Notes: generated by a model from the letters alone, not told the origin. 64,000 nt of DNA from Pseudomonas sp. AB6 (GCF_034314105.1 NZ_JAVIWJ010000001.1:188501-252500), one strand, 5' to 3'; positions 30,463 to 40,145 are shown, counted from the first letter of the stretch. Translations and numbers: made by a program.

Positions 30463-31915
30463 AATGAGGGGCTGGCGCTTTCCAATGCCTCGTTCATTAC
30501 TCGGTAGGATGTTGCTGCTGACCTTGCTAGTTGTGCTATTGGCGCAAGGTCTGTCCAGCGTGATTTGGGTCTCGCAGTTGCGCGCGACACAAATGGAAGG
30601 CTTGGTCACCAGTGCGCGCAGTCTTGCGCACTCCATGGCTGCCAGTGTCAGCTACTTCCGTTCGCTACCGGTTGCTTATCGACCGCTGGTGTTGGACCAG
30701 TTGCGCAGCATGGGCGGCACGCGTTTTGTCGTGTCTCTCAACGACAAGCCGCTGGAAATGGAGGTTCTTGGCCCCACCCTGCGCAAGCAAGCCGTATTGA
30801 ATGCCGTCGAAGAGGTGCTGCGTCAACACTTGGGCAGCGAACCGACGATATCGGTGAGATTCGTGCGTCCTGAGGATCTGAAGATTTTCAACGGTGGCCT
30901 CAAACTCGACGAACTGCCACGTTCCTGGGCGCACTATGCGTTGAGTTTGGAACCGATCAACCCGCCCGTGCTCGTCACGCAAATCGAATTGTCGCCCGGT
31001 GAATGGCTGTACATTGCATCGTTGCTGCCGGAACCCTACACCACCCTGGAAGAGCAGAACCTGCCGACGCAACAGGTATGGTTCATTGGGTTAACCAGCA
31101 GCTTTCTGCTGCTATTCATCGGTCTGCTGGTGCATTGGCAGAGTCGGCCACTCAAGCGGTTGGCACGGGCCGCGCGGGAAATGTCATTGGGTACCGTGGT
31201 CGAACCGGTCATTGAGGGCGGCGGGAGTGAAGTGGTTGAAGTCAGCCGGGCATTCAACGCCATGCGCGAACGCATCAGCCGTTACCTTTCCGAGCGCAGT
31301 CAATTATTCAGCGCCATTTCCCACGATTTGCGCACGCCGATTACTCGGCTTCGTTTGCGGGTTGAGTTATTGGAGGATGAAAGCGTGCAGGCCAAGTTCA
31401 GTCGCGATCTTGATGAGCTGGAACTGCTGGTCAAAGGCGCCCTGCAATGCGTGAAAGACACTGATATTCATGAAAACATCGAGCCGGTGGACCTCAATCA
31501 CGTGTTGGATTGTCTGGTCGAGCCCTACGTCTCGCCTGCCGGAAATGGCCGCGTGACCCAACAGGGCCAAGCTGGAGCGCTATTTTTAGGCAAACCGCTG
31601 GCGCTCAAGCGCTGCATGGGCAACCTGATCGACAACGCCCTCAAATACGGACAAAGGGCGCACCTGCATGTAACAGACGACAGCAGTGCATTTGTCCTCC
31701 ACGTCGATGACGAAGGTCCAGGCGTACCCGAGCAGCGTCTGGAGCAGGTATTTGAGCCGCACTTTCGTTTAGCGGGCAAACAACAGCAAGGCTACGGGCT
31801 AGGGTTGGGAATCGCTCGCAACATCGCCCACAGCCATGGCGGAGAGGTCAGCCTGCAAAACCTGCGTGAGGGCGGGCTGCGCGTGACGTTGAGATTGCCT
31901 CGGACGGTTGATTGA
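30452..31915 (+). CDS. gtrS: Sensor histidine kinase GtrS
   Basis: A 487-residue inner-membrane kinase that partners with GltR. TM1 about 18-40, periplasmic sensor about 41-205, TM2 about 208-228, HAMP (SRPLKRLARAAREMSLG), HisKA with phospho-acceptor H291 in FSAISHDLRTP, and HATPase with GNLIDNALKYG, DEGPGVPE and GYGLGLGIA. In P. aeruginosa the periplasmic domain binds 2-ketogluconate and 6-phosphogluconate (literature). It overlaps gltR by 11 bases. Followed by an inverted repeat. Confidence 0.93.
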   Translation: MATEMRGWRFPMPRSLLGRMLLLTLLVVLLAQGLSSVIWVSQLRATQMEGLVTSARSLAHSMAASVSYFRSLPVAYRPLVLDQLRSMGGTRFVVSLNDKPLEMEVLGPTLRKQAVLNAVEEVLRQHLGSEPTISVRFVRPEDLKIFNGGLKLDELPRSWAHYALSLEPINPPVLVTQIELSPGEWLYIASLLPEPYTTLEEQNLPTQQVWFIGLTSSFLLLFIGLLVHWQSRPLKRLARAAREMSLGTVVEPVIEGGGSEVVEVSRAFNAMRERISRYLSERSQLFSAISHDLRTPITRLRLRVELLEDESVQAKFSRDLDELELLVKGALQCVKDTDIHENIEPVDLNHVLDCLVEPYVSPAGNGRVTQQGQAGALFLGKPLALKRCMGNLIDNALKYGQRAHLHVTDDSSAFVLHVDDEGPGVPEQRLEQVFEPHFRLAGKQQQGYGLGLGIARNIAHSHGGEVSLQNLREGGLRVTLRLPRTVD

Positions 31916-31938
31916 TCAATTCTGCTTCCCTGAATTCA

Positions 31939-32014
31939 GTGGGAGCGAATTCATTCGCGAATGGTTTGACGCGATCCATCTGATTGACCGCTTCCCGAAT
32001 GAATTCGGTCCCAC
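31939..32014. repeat. Long inverted repeat between gtrS and gtsA
   Basis: GTGGGAGCGAATTCATTCG and CGAATGAATTCGGTCCCAC pair over about 23 positions with two mismatches, across a 30-base middle part. The arm word GGGAGCGAATTCATTCGCG is, from memory, a common intergenic repeat of fluorescent pseudomonads and is a different family from the GCCAACAAGTTGGC repeats. It may separate the regulatory operon from the gts transport operon. Confidence 0.8.
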
Positions 32015-32172
32015 AGAATCTTCGGCGTCTCCCGCGAGCCCCCTATAGACCGGCTTGTACCATTTTGTGTGAATGTAACCAGTCTGTGACCATTGCGCGT
32101 CCCTTCGTTACGGTATTGCTCAATCCCTTGGTTAGAATCCATGCAGCGCAAGCTCCAGACTTGCTCATGTAT

Positions 32173-32183
32173 AACAACAAGAA
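32173..32183 (+). promoter_or_regulatory. Hfq/Crc-type A-rich motif at gtsA ribosome site
   Basis: AACAACAAGAA fits the AAnAAnAA catabolite motif bound by Hfq with Crc in Pseudomonas. It runs into the SD (AAAAGG) of gtsA, 11 bases before the ATG. This position would block ribosome entry when preferred carbon sources are present. Confidence 0.6.
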
Positions 32184-32194
32184 AAGGTAATCAG

Positions 32195-33481
32195 ATGAAT
32201 TCAATTTCCCGCCTCGCCGCCGTCATTTCTCTCGCCTCGTTGTTCCCTCTGAGCGTTCAAGCTGCTGACTCCAAAGGTACTGTGGAAGTAGTGCATTGGT
32301 GGACATCCGGCGGAGAAAAAGCTGCGGTCGATGTACTGAAAGCTCAAGTTGAAAAAGACGGGTTCACTTGGAAAGACGGCGCTGTAGCCGGCGGCGGCGG
32401 TTCTACCGCGATGACCGTGCTCAAAAGTCGCGCGGTTGCCGGTAATCCTCCGGGCGTTGCTCAGATTAAAGGTCCGGATATTCAGGAGTGGGCCTCTACT
32501 GGTCTACTCGATACCGACGTGCTGAAAAATGTCTCCAAAGAAGAGAAGTGGGACAGCCTACTAGACAAAAAAGTGTCCGACACGGTGAAGTACAAAGGTG
32601 ACTACGTTGCTGTTCCGGTGAACATCCACCGTGTGAATTGGCTGTGGATCAACCCTGAAGTCTTCAAGAAAGCCGGTATCGCCAAGGCCCCCACCACCCT
32701 CGAAGAATTCTACGCAGCCGGCGACAAACTCAAGGCTGCCGGTTTCATTGCCCTGGCCCACGGTGGTCAACCGTGGCAGGACAGCACCGTCTTCGAAGAC
32801 GTAGTGCTATCGGTTATGGGCGCTGATGGTTTCAAGAAAGCGTTTGTAGATCTTGATGGAAAAACCCTCACTGGTCCGGGAATGGTGAAGTCATTCACCG
32901 AGTTGAAGAAAATCGCTACTTACATGGACGCTAACCGAGCGGGTCGTGATTGGAACCTCGCTGCTGCCGACGTGATTAATGGCAAGGCCGGTATGCAGAT
33001 GATGGGCGATTGGGCCAAAAGTGAATGGACTGCGGCGCATAAGGTAGCGGGCAAGGATTACGAGTGCGTTCCGTTCCCTGGCACCGAACATGCCTTCACC
33101 TACAACATCGACTCCCTGGCCGTGTTTAAGCAAAAGGATGCGGGTACAACGGCTGCTCAACAAGACTTGGCCAAAGTCGCGTTGGGTGAGAACTTTCAGA
33201 AAGTCTTCAGTATCAACAAAGGCTCGATTCCGGTTCGTCTCGACATGCTGAAGGACATGAACAAGTACGGCTTCGACTCCTGTGCCCAGACGGCAGCCAA
33301 GGACTTCCTGGCTGACGCTAAAACCGGCGGCCTGCAGCCGAGCATGGCACACAACATGGCAACGACGCTGGCTGTGCAAGGTGCGATTTTCGATGTGGTC
33401 ACTAACTACATCAACGATCCAGCCGCTGATCCTGCGAAGGCAGCGACGCAGTTGGCATCGGCAATTAAATCAGCCAAGTGA
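32195..33481 (+). CDS. gtsA: Glucose ABC transporter, periplasmic binding protein
   Basis: A 428-residue periplasmic solute-binding protein of family 1. Signal peptide [24 protein letters not shown]; the mature part starts [25 protein letters not shown], which is typical of sugar-binding proteins. Pseudomonas GtsA binds glucose and passes it to GtsBC. The ATG at 32195 has AAAAGG nearby; the longer open frame upstream lacks a signal peptide at its N-terminus. First gene of gtsABCD-oprB. A large hairpin follows the stop codon. Confidence 0.95.
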   Translation: MNSISRLAAVISLASLFPLSVQAADSKGTVEVVHWWTSGGEKAAVDVLKAQVEKDGFTWKDGAVAGGGGSTAMTVLKSRAVAGNPPGVAQIKGPDIQEWASTGLLDTDVLKNVSKEEKWDSLLDKKVSDTVKYKGDYVAVPVNIHRVNWLWINPEVFKKAGIAKAPTTLEEFYAAGDKLKAAGFIALAHGGQPWQDSTVFEDVVLSVMGADGFKKAFVDLDGKTLTGPGMVKSFTELKKIATYMDANRAGRDWNLAAADVINGKAGMQMMGDWAKSEWTAAHKVAGKDYECVPFPGTEHAFTYNIDSLAVFKQKDAGTTAAQQDLAKVALGENFQKVFSINKGSIPVRLDMLKDMNKYGFDSCAQTAAKDFLADAKTGGLQPSMAHNMATTLAVQGAIFDVVTNYINDPAADPAKAATQLASAIKSAK

Positions 33482-33497
33482 ACCTATAAATCTAACC

Positions 33498-33575
33498 ACT
33501 GCTGGCTTGCCAGCAGTAAGCCCCAGCCGCAGTTCGTGCTGATGAAACCGGAGTTTGGTTTCAGGCACAACTGCG
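33498..33575 (+). other. Two hairpins between gtsA and gtsB
   Basis: Hairpin 1: ACTGCTGGC / GCCAGCAGT (33498-33517), a 9-bp perfect stem. Hairpin 2: CGCAGTT-GTGC / GCAC-AACTGCG with an inner GAAACC / GGTTTC stem (33528-33575). Neither is followed by a T-run. Such structures after a binding-protein gene commonly protect the upstream mRNA or let only part of transcription pass. This would explain a large excess of GtsA over the permeases. Confidence 0.75.
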
Positions 33576-33609
33576 AACGGGTATTGATGTTTCTGACGTG
33601 GATTTTTCG

Positions 33610-34518
33610 ATGAGCTCTGTCGCTGTTATCAGCAAAGCCTCGCCGCTCGACGTGCTTCAACGCTGGTTACCAAAGTTGGTGCTGGCGCCGAGCATGTTCG
33701 TCGTATTGGTCGGCTTTTACGGTTATATCCTGTGGACGTTTGTGTTGTCGTTCACCACCTCTACTTTTCTACCGTCTTATAGCTGGGCGGGATTGGCTCA
33801 GTATGCTCGCTTGTTCGATAACGATCGCTGGTGGGTTGCAAGCAAAAACCTGGCTGTCTTTGGCAGCATGTTCATCGCCATCAGCCTAGTGGTTGGCGTG
33901 GTGTTGGCGGTATTCCTCGATCAGCGCATTCGCCGTGAAGGGTTTATTCGCACTATTTATCTGTACCCGATGGCGCTCTCGATGATCGTCACCGGTACCG
34001 CTTGGAAGTGGCTGCTTAATCCCGGCATGGGCCTGGACAAGATGCTGCGCGACTGGGGATGGGAAGGCTTTCGTCTGGACTGGCTGGTGGACCCGAATCG
34101 CGTGGTCTACTGCTTGGTCATTGCAGCAGTTTGGCAGGCATCGGGCTTTATCATGGCTATGTTTCTTGCCGGTCTGCGTGGTGTTGATCAATCAATTATT
34201 CGTGCTGCGCAGATTGATGGCGCCAGCTTGCCTCACATCTATCTCAAGGTCGTTCTTCCTAGTCTACGGCCGGTGTTCTTCAGCGCTGTGATGATCCTGG
34301 CGCACATTGCCATCAAGAGTTTTGACCTAGTAGCAGCGATGACTGCTGGCGGCCCGGGTTACTCATCGGACTTGCCTGCCATGTTTATGTATTCGTTCAC
34401 CTTCAGTCGCGGCCAGATGGGCATGGGCTCTGCCAGTGCGATGCTGATGCTCGGGGCGATTCTTGCCATCGTCGTGCCTTATCTGTATTCCGAATTGAGG
34501 GCCAAGCGCGATGAGTAG
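33610..34518 (+). CDS. gtsB: Glucose ABC transporter permease GtsB
   Basis: A 302-residue inner-membrane permease of the MalF type. Six TM segments: the first at about 28-50 (LVLAPSMFVVLVGFYGYILWTFVLSF) and the last near the C-terminus. The conserved EAA-type loop that contacts the ATPase reads IIRAAQIDGASLPHIYLKVVLPSLRP. A GTG 4 codons upstream is possible; the ATG at 33610 gives a 302-residue protein like its homologues, though neither start has a strong SD. It overlaps gtsC by 8 bases. Confidence 0.93.
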   Translation: MSSVAVISKASPLDVLQRWLPKLVLAPSMFVVLVGFYGYILWTFVLSFTTSTFLPSYSWAGLAQYARLFDNDRWWVASKNLAVFGSMFIAISLVVGVVLAVFLDQRIRREGFIRTIYLYPMALSMIVTGTAWKWLLNPGMGLDKMLRDWGWEGFRLDWLVDPNRVVYCLVIAAVWQASGFIMAMFLAGLRGVDQSIIRAAQIDGASLPHIYLKVVLPSLRPVFFSAVMILAHIAIKSFDLVAAMTAGGPGYSSDLPAMFMYSFTFSRGQMGMGSASAMLMLGAILAIVVPYLYSELRAKRDE

Positions 34519-35356
34519 TCTGGCGAATAAATCATCTTTCAGCCTTAGTCGGATCGCGATTCACGCGGTCCTGATTTTCGCATGTTTGCTGTACCTGGTG
34601 CCGTTGGTGGTGATGTTGCTAACCAGCTTCAAAACACCGGCAGACATCAGCAGCGGCAACTTGTTGAGCTGGCCGACGGTGGTCACCTCCATTGGTTGGG
34701 TTAAAGCCTGGGCGACCGTGGATGGCTATTTCTGGAACTCGATCAAAATCACTGTTCCGGCGGTTCTGATCTCTACGGCCATTGGCGCCCTGAACGGTTA
34801 CGTGCTGTCGATGTGGCGCTTTCGCGGCTCGCAATTGTTTTTTGGCCTGCTGCTGTTCGGCTGCTTCCTGCCGTTCCAGACCGTGTTGCTGCCAGCGTCT
34901 TTTACCCTTGGCAAAATGGGGCTGGCCAGCACCACCACTGGCCTGGTGATTGTGCACATTGTCTATGGACTGGCATTTACTACCCTGTTTTTTCGCAACT
35001 ACTACGTCAGCATCCCGGATGCACTGGTCAAGGCCGCGCGGCTTGACGGCGCCGGGTTCTTTACGATTTTCATGAAGATCATCCTGCCAATGTCGACCCC
35101 GATCATCATGGTCTGCCTGATTTGGCAATCCACTCAAATCTGGAATGACTTCTTGTTTGGCGTGGTCTTCTCCAGCGGCGACTCGCAACCGATCACAGTG
35201 GCGCTGAATAACCTGGTCAACACCAGCACTGGCGCCAAGGAATATAACGTCGATATGGCGGCTGCAATGATCGCTGGCTTGCCAACGCTGTTGGTGTACA
35301 TCGTCGCTGGCAAGTATTTCGTGCGAGGCCTGACGGCCGGCGCGGTCAAGGGGTAA
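34511..35356 (+). CDS. gtsC: Glucose ABC transporter permease GtsC
   Basis: A 281-residue inner-membrane permease of the MalG type, second half of the glucose channel. N-terminal TM (IAIHAVLIFACLLYLVPLVVMLLTSFKT) and the EAA loop LVKAARLDGAGFFTIFMKIILPMSTP are clear. The start codon lies inside the gtsB end (8-base overlap) and gtsD follows after 3 bases, so the membrane and ATPase parts are tightly coupled. Confidence 0.95.
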   Translation: MSSLANKSSFSLSRIAIHAVLIFACLLYLVPLVVMLLTSFKTPADISSGNLLSWPTVVTSIGWVKAWATVDGYFWNSIKITVPAVLISTAIGALNGYVLSMWRFRGSQLFFGLLLFGCFLPFQTVLLPASFTLGKMGLASTTTGLVIVHIVYGLAFTTLFFRNYYVSIPDALVKAARLDGAGFFTIFMKIILPMSTPIIMVCLIWQSTQIWNDFLFGVVFSSGDSQPITVALNNLVNTSTGAKEYNVDMAAAMIAGLPTLLVYIVAGKYFVRGLTAGAVKG

Positions 35357-35359
35357 GGC

Positions 35360-36523
35360 ATGGCAACTCTAGAATTACGTAACGTTAACAAGACCTACGG
35401 CAGCGGTTTGCCGGACACCTTGAAAAATATCGAGTTGAAGATCAATGACGGTGAGTTTTTGATCCTTGTGGGTCCTTCCGGCTGCGGAAAGTCGACGTTG
35501 ATGAATTGCATCGCAGGATTGGAAAGCATCAGCGGTGGATCAATTTTGATCGATGACGCTGACATCAGCGGCATGAGTCCCAAGGATCGTGACATCGCCA
35601 TGGTGTTCCAGTCTTACGCGCTGTATCCAACCATGACCGTGCGCGAGAACATTTCCTTTGGCCTGAAGATTCGCAAAATGGCGCCCGCTGCAATTGAAGA
35701 AGAGGTCTCTCGGGTTTCCAAGTTGTTGCAAATCGAGCATCTGCTTAACCGCAAACCCGGGCAGCTGTCTGGCGGCCAGCAGCAGCGTGTAGCCATGGGG
35801 CGCGCACTTGCGCGTCGGCCAAAAATCAACCTGTTCGACGAGCCACTGTCCAACCTCGACGCCAAGTTGCGAGTCGAGATGCGCACCGAAATGAAGTTGA
35901 TGCACCAGCGCAATAAAACCACCACCGTTTACGTTACCCATGACCAGATTGAAGCCATGACCCTGGGCGACAAAGTGGCCGTGATGAAAGACGGAATCAT
36001 CCAGCAGTTTGGTACCCCGCAGCAGATCTACAACGACCCGGCCAACTTGTTCGTTGCCAGCTTTATCGGTTCGCCACCGATGAACTTCATACCGTTGCGC
36101 TTACAACGCAAAGACGGACGGCTTTTAGCGCTGCTGGACAGCGGGCAAGCACGCTGTGAACTGCCGCTGGGCATACTTGACGCCGGGCTTGAAGACCGTG
36201 AAGTGATCCTCGGTATGCGTCCTGAACAGATCGTTTTGGCTAGCATCGAAGCGAATGGATTGCCGACTATCCGCGCTGAGGTCCAAGTCACCGAACCTAC
36301 GGGGCCCGATACATTGGTATTCGTTTTGCTGAACGGCAGCAAGGTTTGTTGTCGCTTGGCACCGGATGTCGCACCGCAAGTGGGCGAGTCGCTGACCTTG
36401 CAATTTGATCCGTCCAAAGTCTTGCTGTTTGACGCCAAGAGCGGCGAGCGTCTAGGTATTTTGGGGACGCCGCAACCCACCGAGCGTGGGGGTAACGTTA
36501 CACAGATAAACCGTAGTCATTGA
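35360..36523 (+). CDS. gtsD: Glucose ABC transporter ATP-binding protein
   Basis: A 387-residue ATPase of the MalK/UgpC type that drives GtsBC. Walker A GPSGCGKST, Q-loop MVFQSYALYP, signature LSGGQQQRVAMGRAL, Walker B INLFDEPLSNLDAKL, H-loop YVTHDQ. The C-terminal third (from about 240) is the regulatory OB-like domain. The usual name in databases is ugpC or msmX type. The context with gtsABC and oprB fixes it as the glucose system, although mannose or other sugars may share it. Confidence 0.94.
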   Translation: MATLELRNVNKTYGSGLPDTLKNIELKINDGEFLILVGPSGCGKSTLMNCIAGLESISGGSILIDDADISGMSPKDRDIAMVFQSYALYPTMTVRENISFGLKIRKMAPAAIEEEVSRVSKLLQIEHLLNRKPGQLSGGQQQRVAMGRALARRPKINLFDEPLSNLDAKLRVEMRTEMKLMHQRNKTTTVYVTHDQIEAMTLGDKVAVMKDGIIQQFGTPQQIYNDPANLFVASFIGSPPMNFIPLRLQRKDGRLLALLDSGQARCELPLGILDAGLEDREVILGMRPEQIVLASIEANGLPTIRAEVQVTEPTGPDTLVFVLLNGSKVCCRLAPDVAPQVGESLTLQFDPSKVLLFDAKSGERLGILGTPQPTERGGNVTQINRSH

Positions 36524-36616
36524 AGGCTGCTTGAGCACAGTTGGTTGATCGGGTCTGCCGTGAAGGTCGGTCCACCAGCAAGACGGAGCAAATGCTGCAG
36601 ACCATGTACTTAAGCT

Positions 36617-36627
36617 AATAACAATAA
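36617..36627 (+). promoter_or_regulatory. Hfq/Crc-type A-rich motif before oprB
   Basis: AATAACAATAA is a perfect AAnAAnAAnAA motif placed 16 bases before the oprB start, just upstream of the GAGGATGTAGGG ribosome site. OprB-type porin genes are known targets of catabolite repression by Crc in Pseudomonas. Confidence 0.65.
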
Positions 36628-36642
36628 AATGAGGATGTAGGG

Positions 36643-37992
36643 ATGAAAAAGCAACACAACAACACCCGTTTGCTCTGCCAACTGTCAGCGGTTGCAGCGC
36701 TGGTTCTTTCTGCCAATGCGATGGCAGACGAAGCTTTCAGTGCCGATTCCAAATGGATGACCGGCGACTGGGGCGGCGAGCGGACCAAGTTGATCGAGCA
36801 AGGTATCGACATCAAGGCGGATTACGTCGGTGAAGTAGGCGGCAACCTGCATGGTGGCTACAACAACGACAAGACTGCGCGCTACTCCGACCAGTTTGGT
36901 CTGGGCGTGGCGTTAGATCTGCAAAAGCTGGTGGGCTGGGATAACACCCAGGCCAAGATCCAGCTCACCAATCGTAATGGTCAAAACATTTCCAATGACC
37001 GTATTGGTGACCCACGAGCCGGCACCTTGAGTTCTTCCCAAGAGGTGTACGGCCGTGGCCACATGGTGCGCCTGACCCAATTGTGGATTCAGCATCAGTT
37101 CCTCGACAACAAACTGGACATTAAAGCTGGTTACTTCGGCGAAGGTGAAGACTTCAACACTTTCCCCTGTGAATTCCAGAACCTGGCGTTCTGCGGTTCC
37201 CAGGCGGGTAACTGGGCGACGAACATCTGGTACAACTGGCCGGTCATGCAGGCAGCTTTGCGGGTGAAGTACAACATCACCCCTGAGTTTTATGCGCAGA
37301 TCGGTGTGTACGACCAGAACCCTTCGCAACTGGAACACGGCAACGGCTTCAAACTCAGCGGCAGTGGGACCAAGGGTGCCCTCATACCGGTCGAACTGGT
37401 CTGGTCGCCGAACCCCAACGGTCTGCCGGGCGAGTACCGTGTGGGTTACTACAAGAGCTCAGCCAACGCCAATGACGTTCTTCAGGACGACAACGGCAAT
37501 AATGCAGCGACTACCGGTAACGGCTACAAAGTTCACAGCAGCAAGCACGGCTACTGGGGCGTAATACAACAGCAACTCACTACCCACAACGGCGACGCTT
37601 CGCGCGGTCTGCAAGTCGCGGCCAACGTTACCTTTCACGACAAGGACACCAACTTCATCGACAATTACCAGTCGCTGATGTTTGTGTACAAAGGCCCGTT
37701 CGATATGCGTCCAAAGGATGACATGGGGATCGGTTTTGCGCGTATCCATGTTAACAATGACGTGAAGAAAAACGCTGAATTGCTCAATGCGAGCAACGGC
37801 GTCACCGACTACGACAATCCGTTGTACGCCCCGCTGCGCAGCACCGAGTACAACTACGAACTCAACTACGGCTTCCACGTGACCAACTGGTTGACCGTGC
37901 GTCCTAACCTGCAATACATCACCCATCCAGGTGGCGTGGACAAAGTTGACAACGCGGTTGTGGCCGGCCTGAAAATTCAGACGGTGTTTTAA
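36643..37992 (+). CDS. oprB: Carbohydrate-selective porin OprB
   Basis: A 449-residue outer-membrane 16-strand barrel that admits glucose and other sugars. Signal peptide MKKQHNNTRLLCQLSAVAALVLSANAMA; the mature part shows WMTGDWGGERTKLIEQGIDIKADYVGEVGGN, the classic OprB start, and ends LKIQTVF with terminal phenylalanine, as barrel proteins do. Two cysteines (FPCEFQNLAFCGS) form the known constriction-loop pair. It is the last gene of the gts operon and is followed by a strong terminator. Confidence 0.97.
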   Translation: MKKQHNNTRLLCQLSAVAALVLSANAMADEAFSADSKWMTGDWGGERTKLIEQGIDIKADYVGEVGGNLHGGYNNDKTARYSDQFGLGVALDLQKLVGWDNTQAKIQLTNRNGQNISNDRIGDPRAGTLSSSQEVYGRGHMVRLTQLWIQHQFLDNKLDIKAGYFGEGEDFNTFPCEFQNLAFCGSQAGNWATNIWYNWPVMQAALRVKYNITPEFYAQIGVYDQNPSQLEHGNGFKLSGSGTKGALIPVELVWSPNPNGLPGEYRVGYYKSSANANDVLQDDNGNNAATTGNGYKVHSSKHGYWGVIQQQLTTHNGDASRGLQVAANVTFHDKDTNFIDNYQSLMFVYKGPFDMRPKDDMGIGFARIHVNNDVKKNAELLNASNGVTDYDNPLYAPLRSTEYNYELNYGFHVTNWLTVRPNLQYITHPGGVDKVDNAVVAGLKIQTVF

Positions 37993-38030
37993 CGATGTTG
38001 CAATAAGTTCTTTCTCTTTGTGCTCATTTT

Positions 38031-38059
38031 GCGGATAGCCATGGCTATCCGTTTTTTTT
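38031..38059 (+). terminator. Rho-independent terminator after oprB
   Basis: CGGATAGCC and GGCTATCCG form a 9-bp perfect stem with a 2-base centre, followed by eight T. It lies 40 bases after the oprB stop. Confidence 0.95.
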
Positions 38060-38189
38060 GGAAGCCATTCAGCACTGACATGGGAGCAGGCCTGTCGGTC
38101 CTCGCATGGCTGTGCAGCAAACGACATGACTATGTCGCCTGCACATCGTTGCCTAGGGTTTGGGCAGCATGATTTTTAGGACCGGGCAC

Positions 38190-39044
38190 ATGCTTGAGCA
38201 TCCGCTACAGCGTTTTTTTTATGGGTCGCGGGCCAGACCAACTTTTCAGTGGGAACGCTATCAACAGCGGGATGTGTTGCTGATTGATCACCCTCAATGC
38301 CAAGCGGCATTCAGCCGTCAGGGCGGACAATTGCTGCATTTTCAACCTCGTGGTCAGCGTCCCTGGTTGTGGTGCGCTGCGCGTTGGCCGCAAGTTGGTG
38401 CAATCCGTGGAGGGGTGCCTATCTGCTGGCCTTGGTACGGTCGCCACCCTAGCGAAGGCGTGTGGCCTTCCCATGGGTGGGCGCGGTTGCTGGATTGGAA
38501 GTTGATCGACAGCACTGAGGACGAATCTGGCGTCCATCTGCACTGGCGTTTGAAACTGTGGGATTGGCAGGTCGATCTGCACGCCGACCTGGGGCAAGGC
38601 ATGGAGCTGCGCTTGAGTACTAAACACCAAGACATTGAGCCCTGCCTGTTCGGTCAGGCGTTGCACGCTTATTGGCGCATCAGCGACGTGACCGATGTCG
38701 CCTTGGAAGGCCTTGATGGCGCCCGTGGCTACGATCAAATGAATCGACAGGCTTGTGTGCAGAAGGGATCGCTACGCATTGAAGGCGGTTGTCAGCGGGT
38801 GTTCAGTCATGCCGGAGAGTTACAGCTTCAGGACGAGGCCTGGCAGCGCAATTTGTGCATTGACATCAGCGATAGCACCAGCACTGTCATCTGGCACCCA
38901 GGCAGTCGTCCGTTAATGGGAGTGGGCGGTAACGAGGCGCTGGGTTTTGTTTGTGTCCAAGCTGCTTCAGGAGGTTCCAGCAGCCTAAGCCTTGCGCCGG
39001 GGGAGGAGGCGCATTTGAGCTTGCAGGCGCATTTGGTGGATTGA
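38190..39044 (+). CDS. D-hexose-6-phosphate mutarotase (aldose 1-epimerase family)
   Basis: A 284-residue protein of the YeaD type that interconverts alpha and beta anomers of glucose 6-phosphate. Family words: IRGGVPICWPWYGRHP, SHGWARLLDWKL, LFGQALHAYWRISD and WHPGSRP. The catalytic histidine and glutamate are expected in the SHGWAR and GGNEALGFVCVQ parts. Possible starts are ATG 38169 and 38190; the latter has AGGA at 10 bases. It lies after the oprB terminator and convergent to hexR, so it likely has its own promoter within the glucose cluster. Confidence 0.87.
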   Translation: MLEHPLQRFFYGSRARPTFQWERYQQRDVLLIDHPQCQAAFSRQGGQLLHFQPRGQRPWLWCAARWPQVGAIRGGVPICWPWYGRHPSEGVWPSHGWARLLDWKLIDSTEDESGVHLHWRLKLWDWQVDLHADLGQGMELRLSTKHQDIEPCLFGQALHAYWRISDVTDVALEGLDGARGYDQMNRQACVQKGSLRIEGGCQRVFSHAGELQLQDEAWQRNLCIDISDSTSTVIWHPGSRPLMGVGGNEALGFVCVQAASGGSSSLSLAPGEEAHLSLQAHLVD

Positions 39045-39140
39045 GCGCATAACCTTGGATTGTCCCGAAGGGGCGCTCTCCTCGGGATTTCGCCAGTCCC
39101 TACAATTCAATAACCGATGCATTGATAGCGAACCCAGCTT

Positions 39141-40010
39141 CTAAATCAACTCATCATCAATCGGATACCGGCTGGCATTGAGGCTTTCTTTGATCTTGCG
39201 CAGATGCGGTTGAAAATCCACGCCTCGGCGCAAGGTCATGCCCGTTGCTAAGACATCGAGCACGGTAAGCTGGATGATCCGCGAAGTCATGGGCATATAG
39301 ATGTCGGTGTCTTCTGGCAGTGGAATGTTCAGGCTTAAGGTGCTGGCCTTGGCCAGTGGTGAACCTTCTGCAGTCAGTCCTAACACCGATGCCCCGTTTT
39401 CGCGGGCGATGCGTGCCACTTCTACTAGCTCCCTTGTACGCCCGGTGTAGGAAATGATTACGAACAACTCACCGGTATGGGCCACTGAGGCGATCATGCG
39501 TTGCATCAGCACATCGGCGTGGGCGGTGACAGCCAGGTTGAAGCGAAAAAACTTATGTTGCGCGTCGAGGGCAACCGGTGCCGAGGCGCCGAGGCCAAAA
39601 AAGTGAATCTGTCGCGCCTGAATCAATAGGTCCACGGCTTTGCTAACCAGGTTCGGATCAAGTTGTTGCAGGGCGCTGTCTAGTGAGGCGATGGCGCTGC
39701 CGAAAATCTTCCGGGTATAAGCCTCGGGAACATCGTCAGCCTCTACCGCACGACTAACGTATGCAGCACCGCTGGCCAGGCTTTGCGCCAATTGCAGTTT
39801 CAATTCGGGGTAACCGCTGACGCCAAACGAGCGGCAGAAGCGGTTGACGGTGGGCTCGCTGACCTTGGCGGCCTGGGCCAGCGCGGCGATGCTCAAGCGG
39901 GTAGCCTGCTGCGGGTTGAGCAAAATCACCTCGGCGACCTTGCGCTCAGCCTTGTTCAAATCGTCAAGCCGAGCCTGAATGTGCTCCAGGAGATTGCGCG
40001 TGCGGTCCAT
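39141..40010 (-). CDS. hexR: HexR transcriptional repressor of glucose catabolism
   Basis: A 289-residue RpiR-family regulator: N-terminal HTH (about 1-77, [37 protein letters not shown]) and a C-terminal SIS sugar-phosphate domain (about 120-260, [39 protein letters not shown]). Pseudomonas HexR binds DNA until KDPG releases it, controlling zwf-pgl-eda, edd-glk and gap. It is divergent from zwf with 220 bases between, where a palindrome of suitable form lies. Confidence 0.96.
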   Translation of the reverse strand: MDRTRNLLEHIQARLDDLNKAERKVAEVILLNPQQATRLSIAALAQAAKVSEPTVNRFCRSFGVSGYPELKLQLAQSLASGAAYVSRAVEADDVPEAYTRKIFGSAIASLDSALQQLDPNLVSKAVDLLIQARQIHFFGLGASAPVALDAQHKFFRFNLAVTAHADVLMQRMIASVAHTGELFVIISYTGRTRELVEVARIARENGASVLGLTAEGSPLAKASTLSLNIPLPEDTDIYMPMTSRIIQLTVLDVLATGMTLRRGVDFQPHLRKIKESLNASRYPIDDELI

Positions 40011-40145
40011 TTAATATCCTTGTCTGGCCAGCGTCAGACGGGCCTGGTCGCTGCCTGTCATCGAGAGTCTTCCAAGTGCGGGCAAAGGTGGCCTATCGTA
40101 CTGATGGGCCTCGTCGATCACCACAGGAATCTGGTTTTAGACGAA

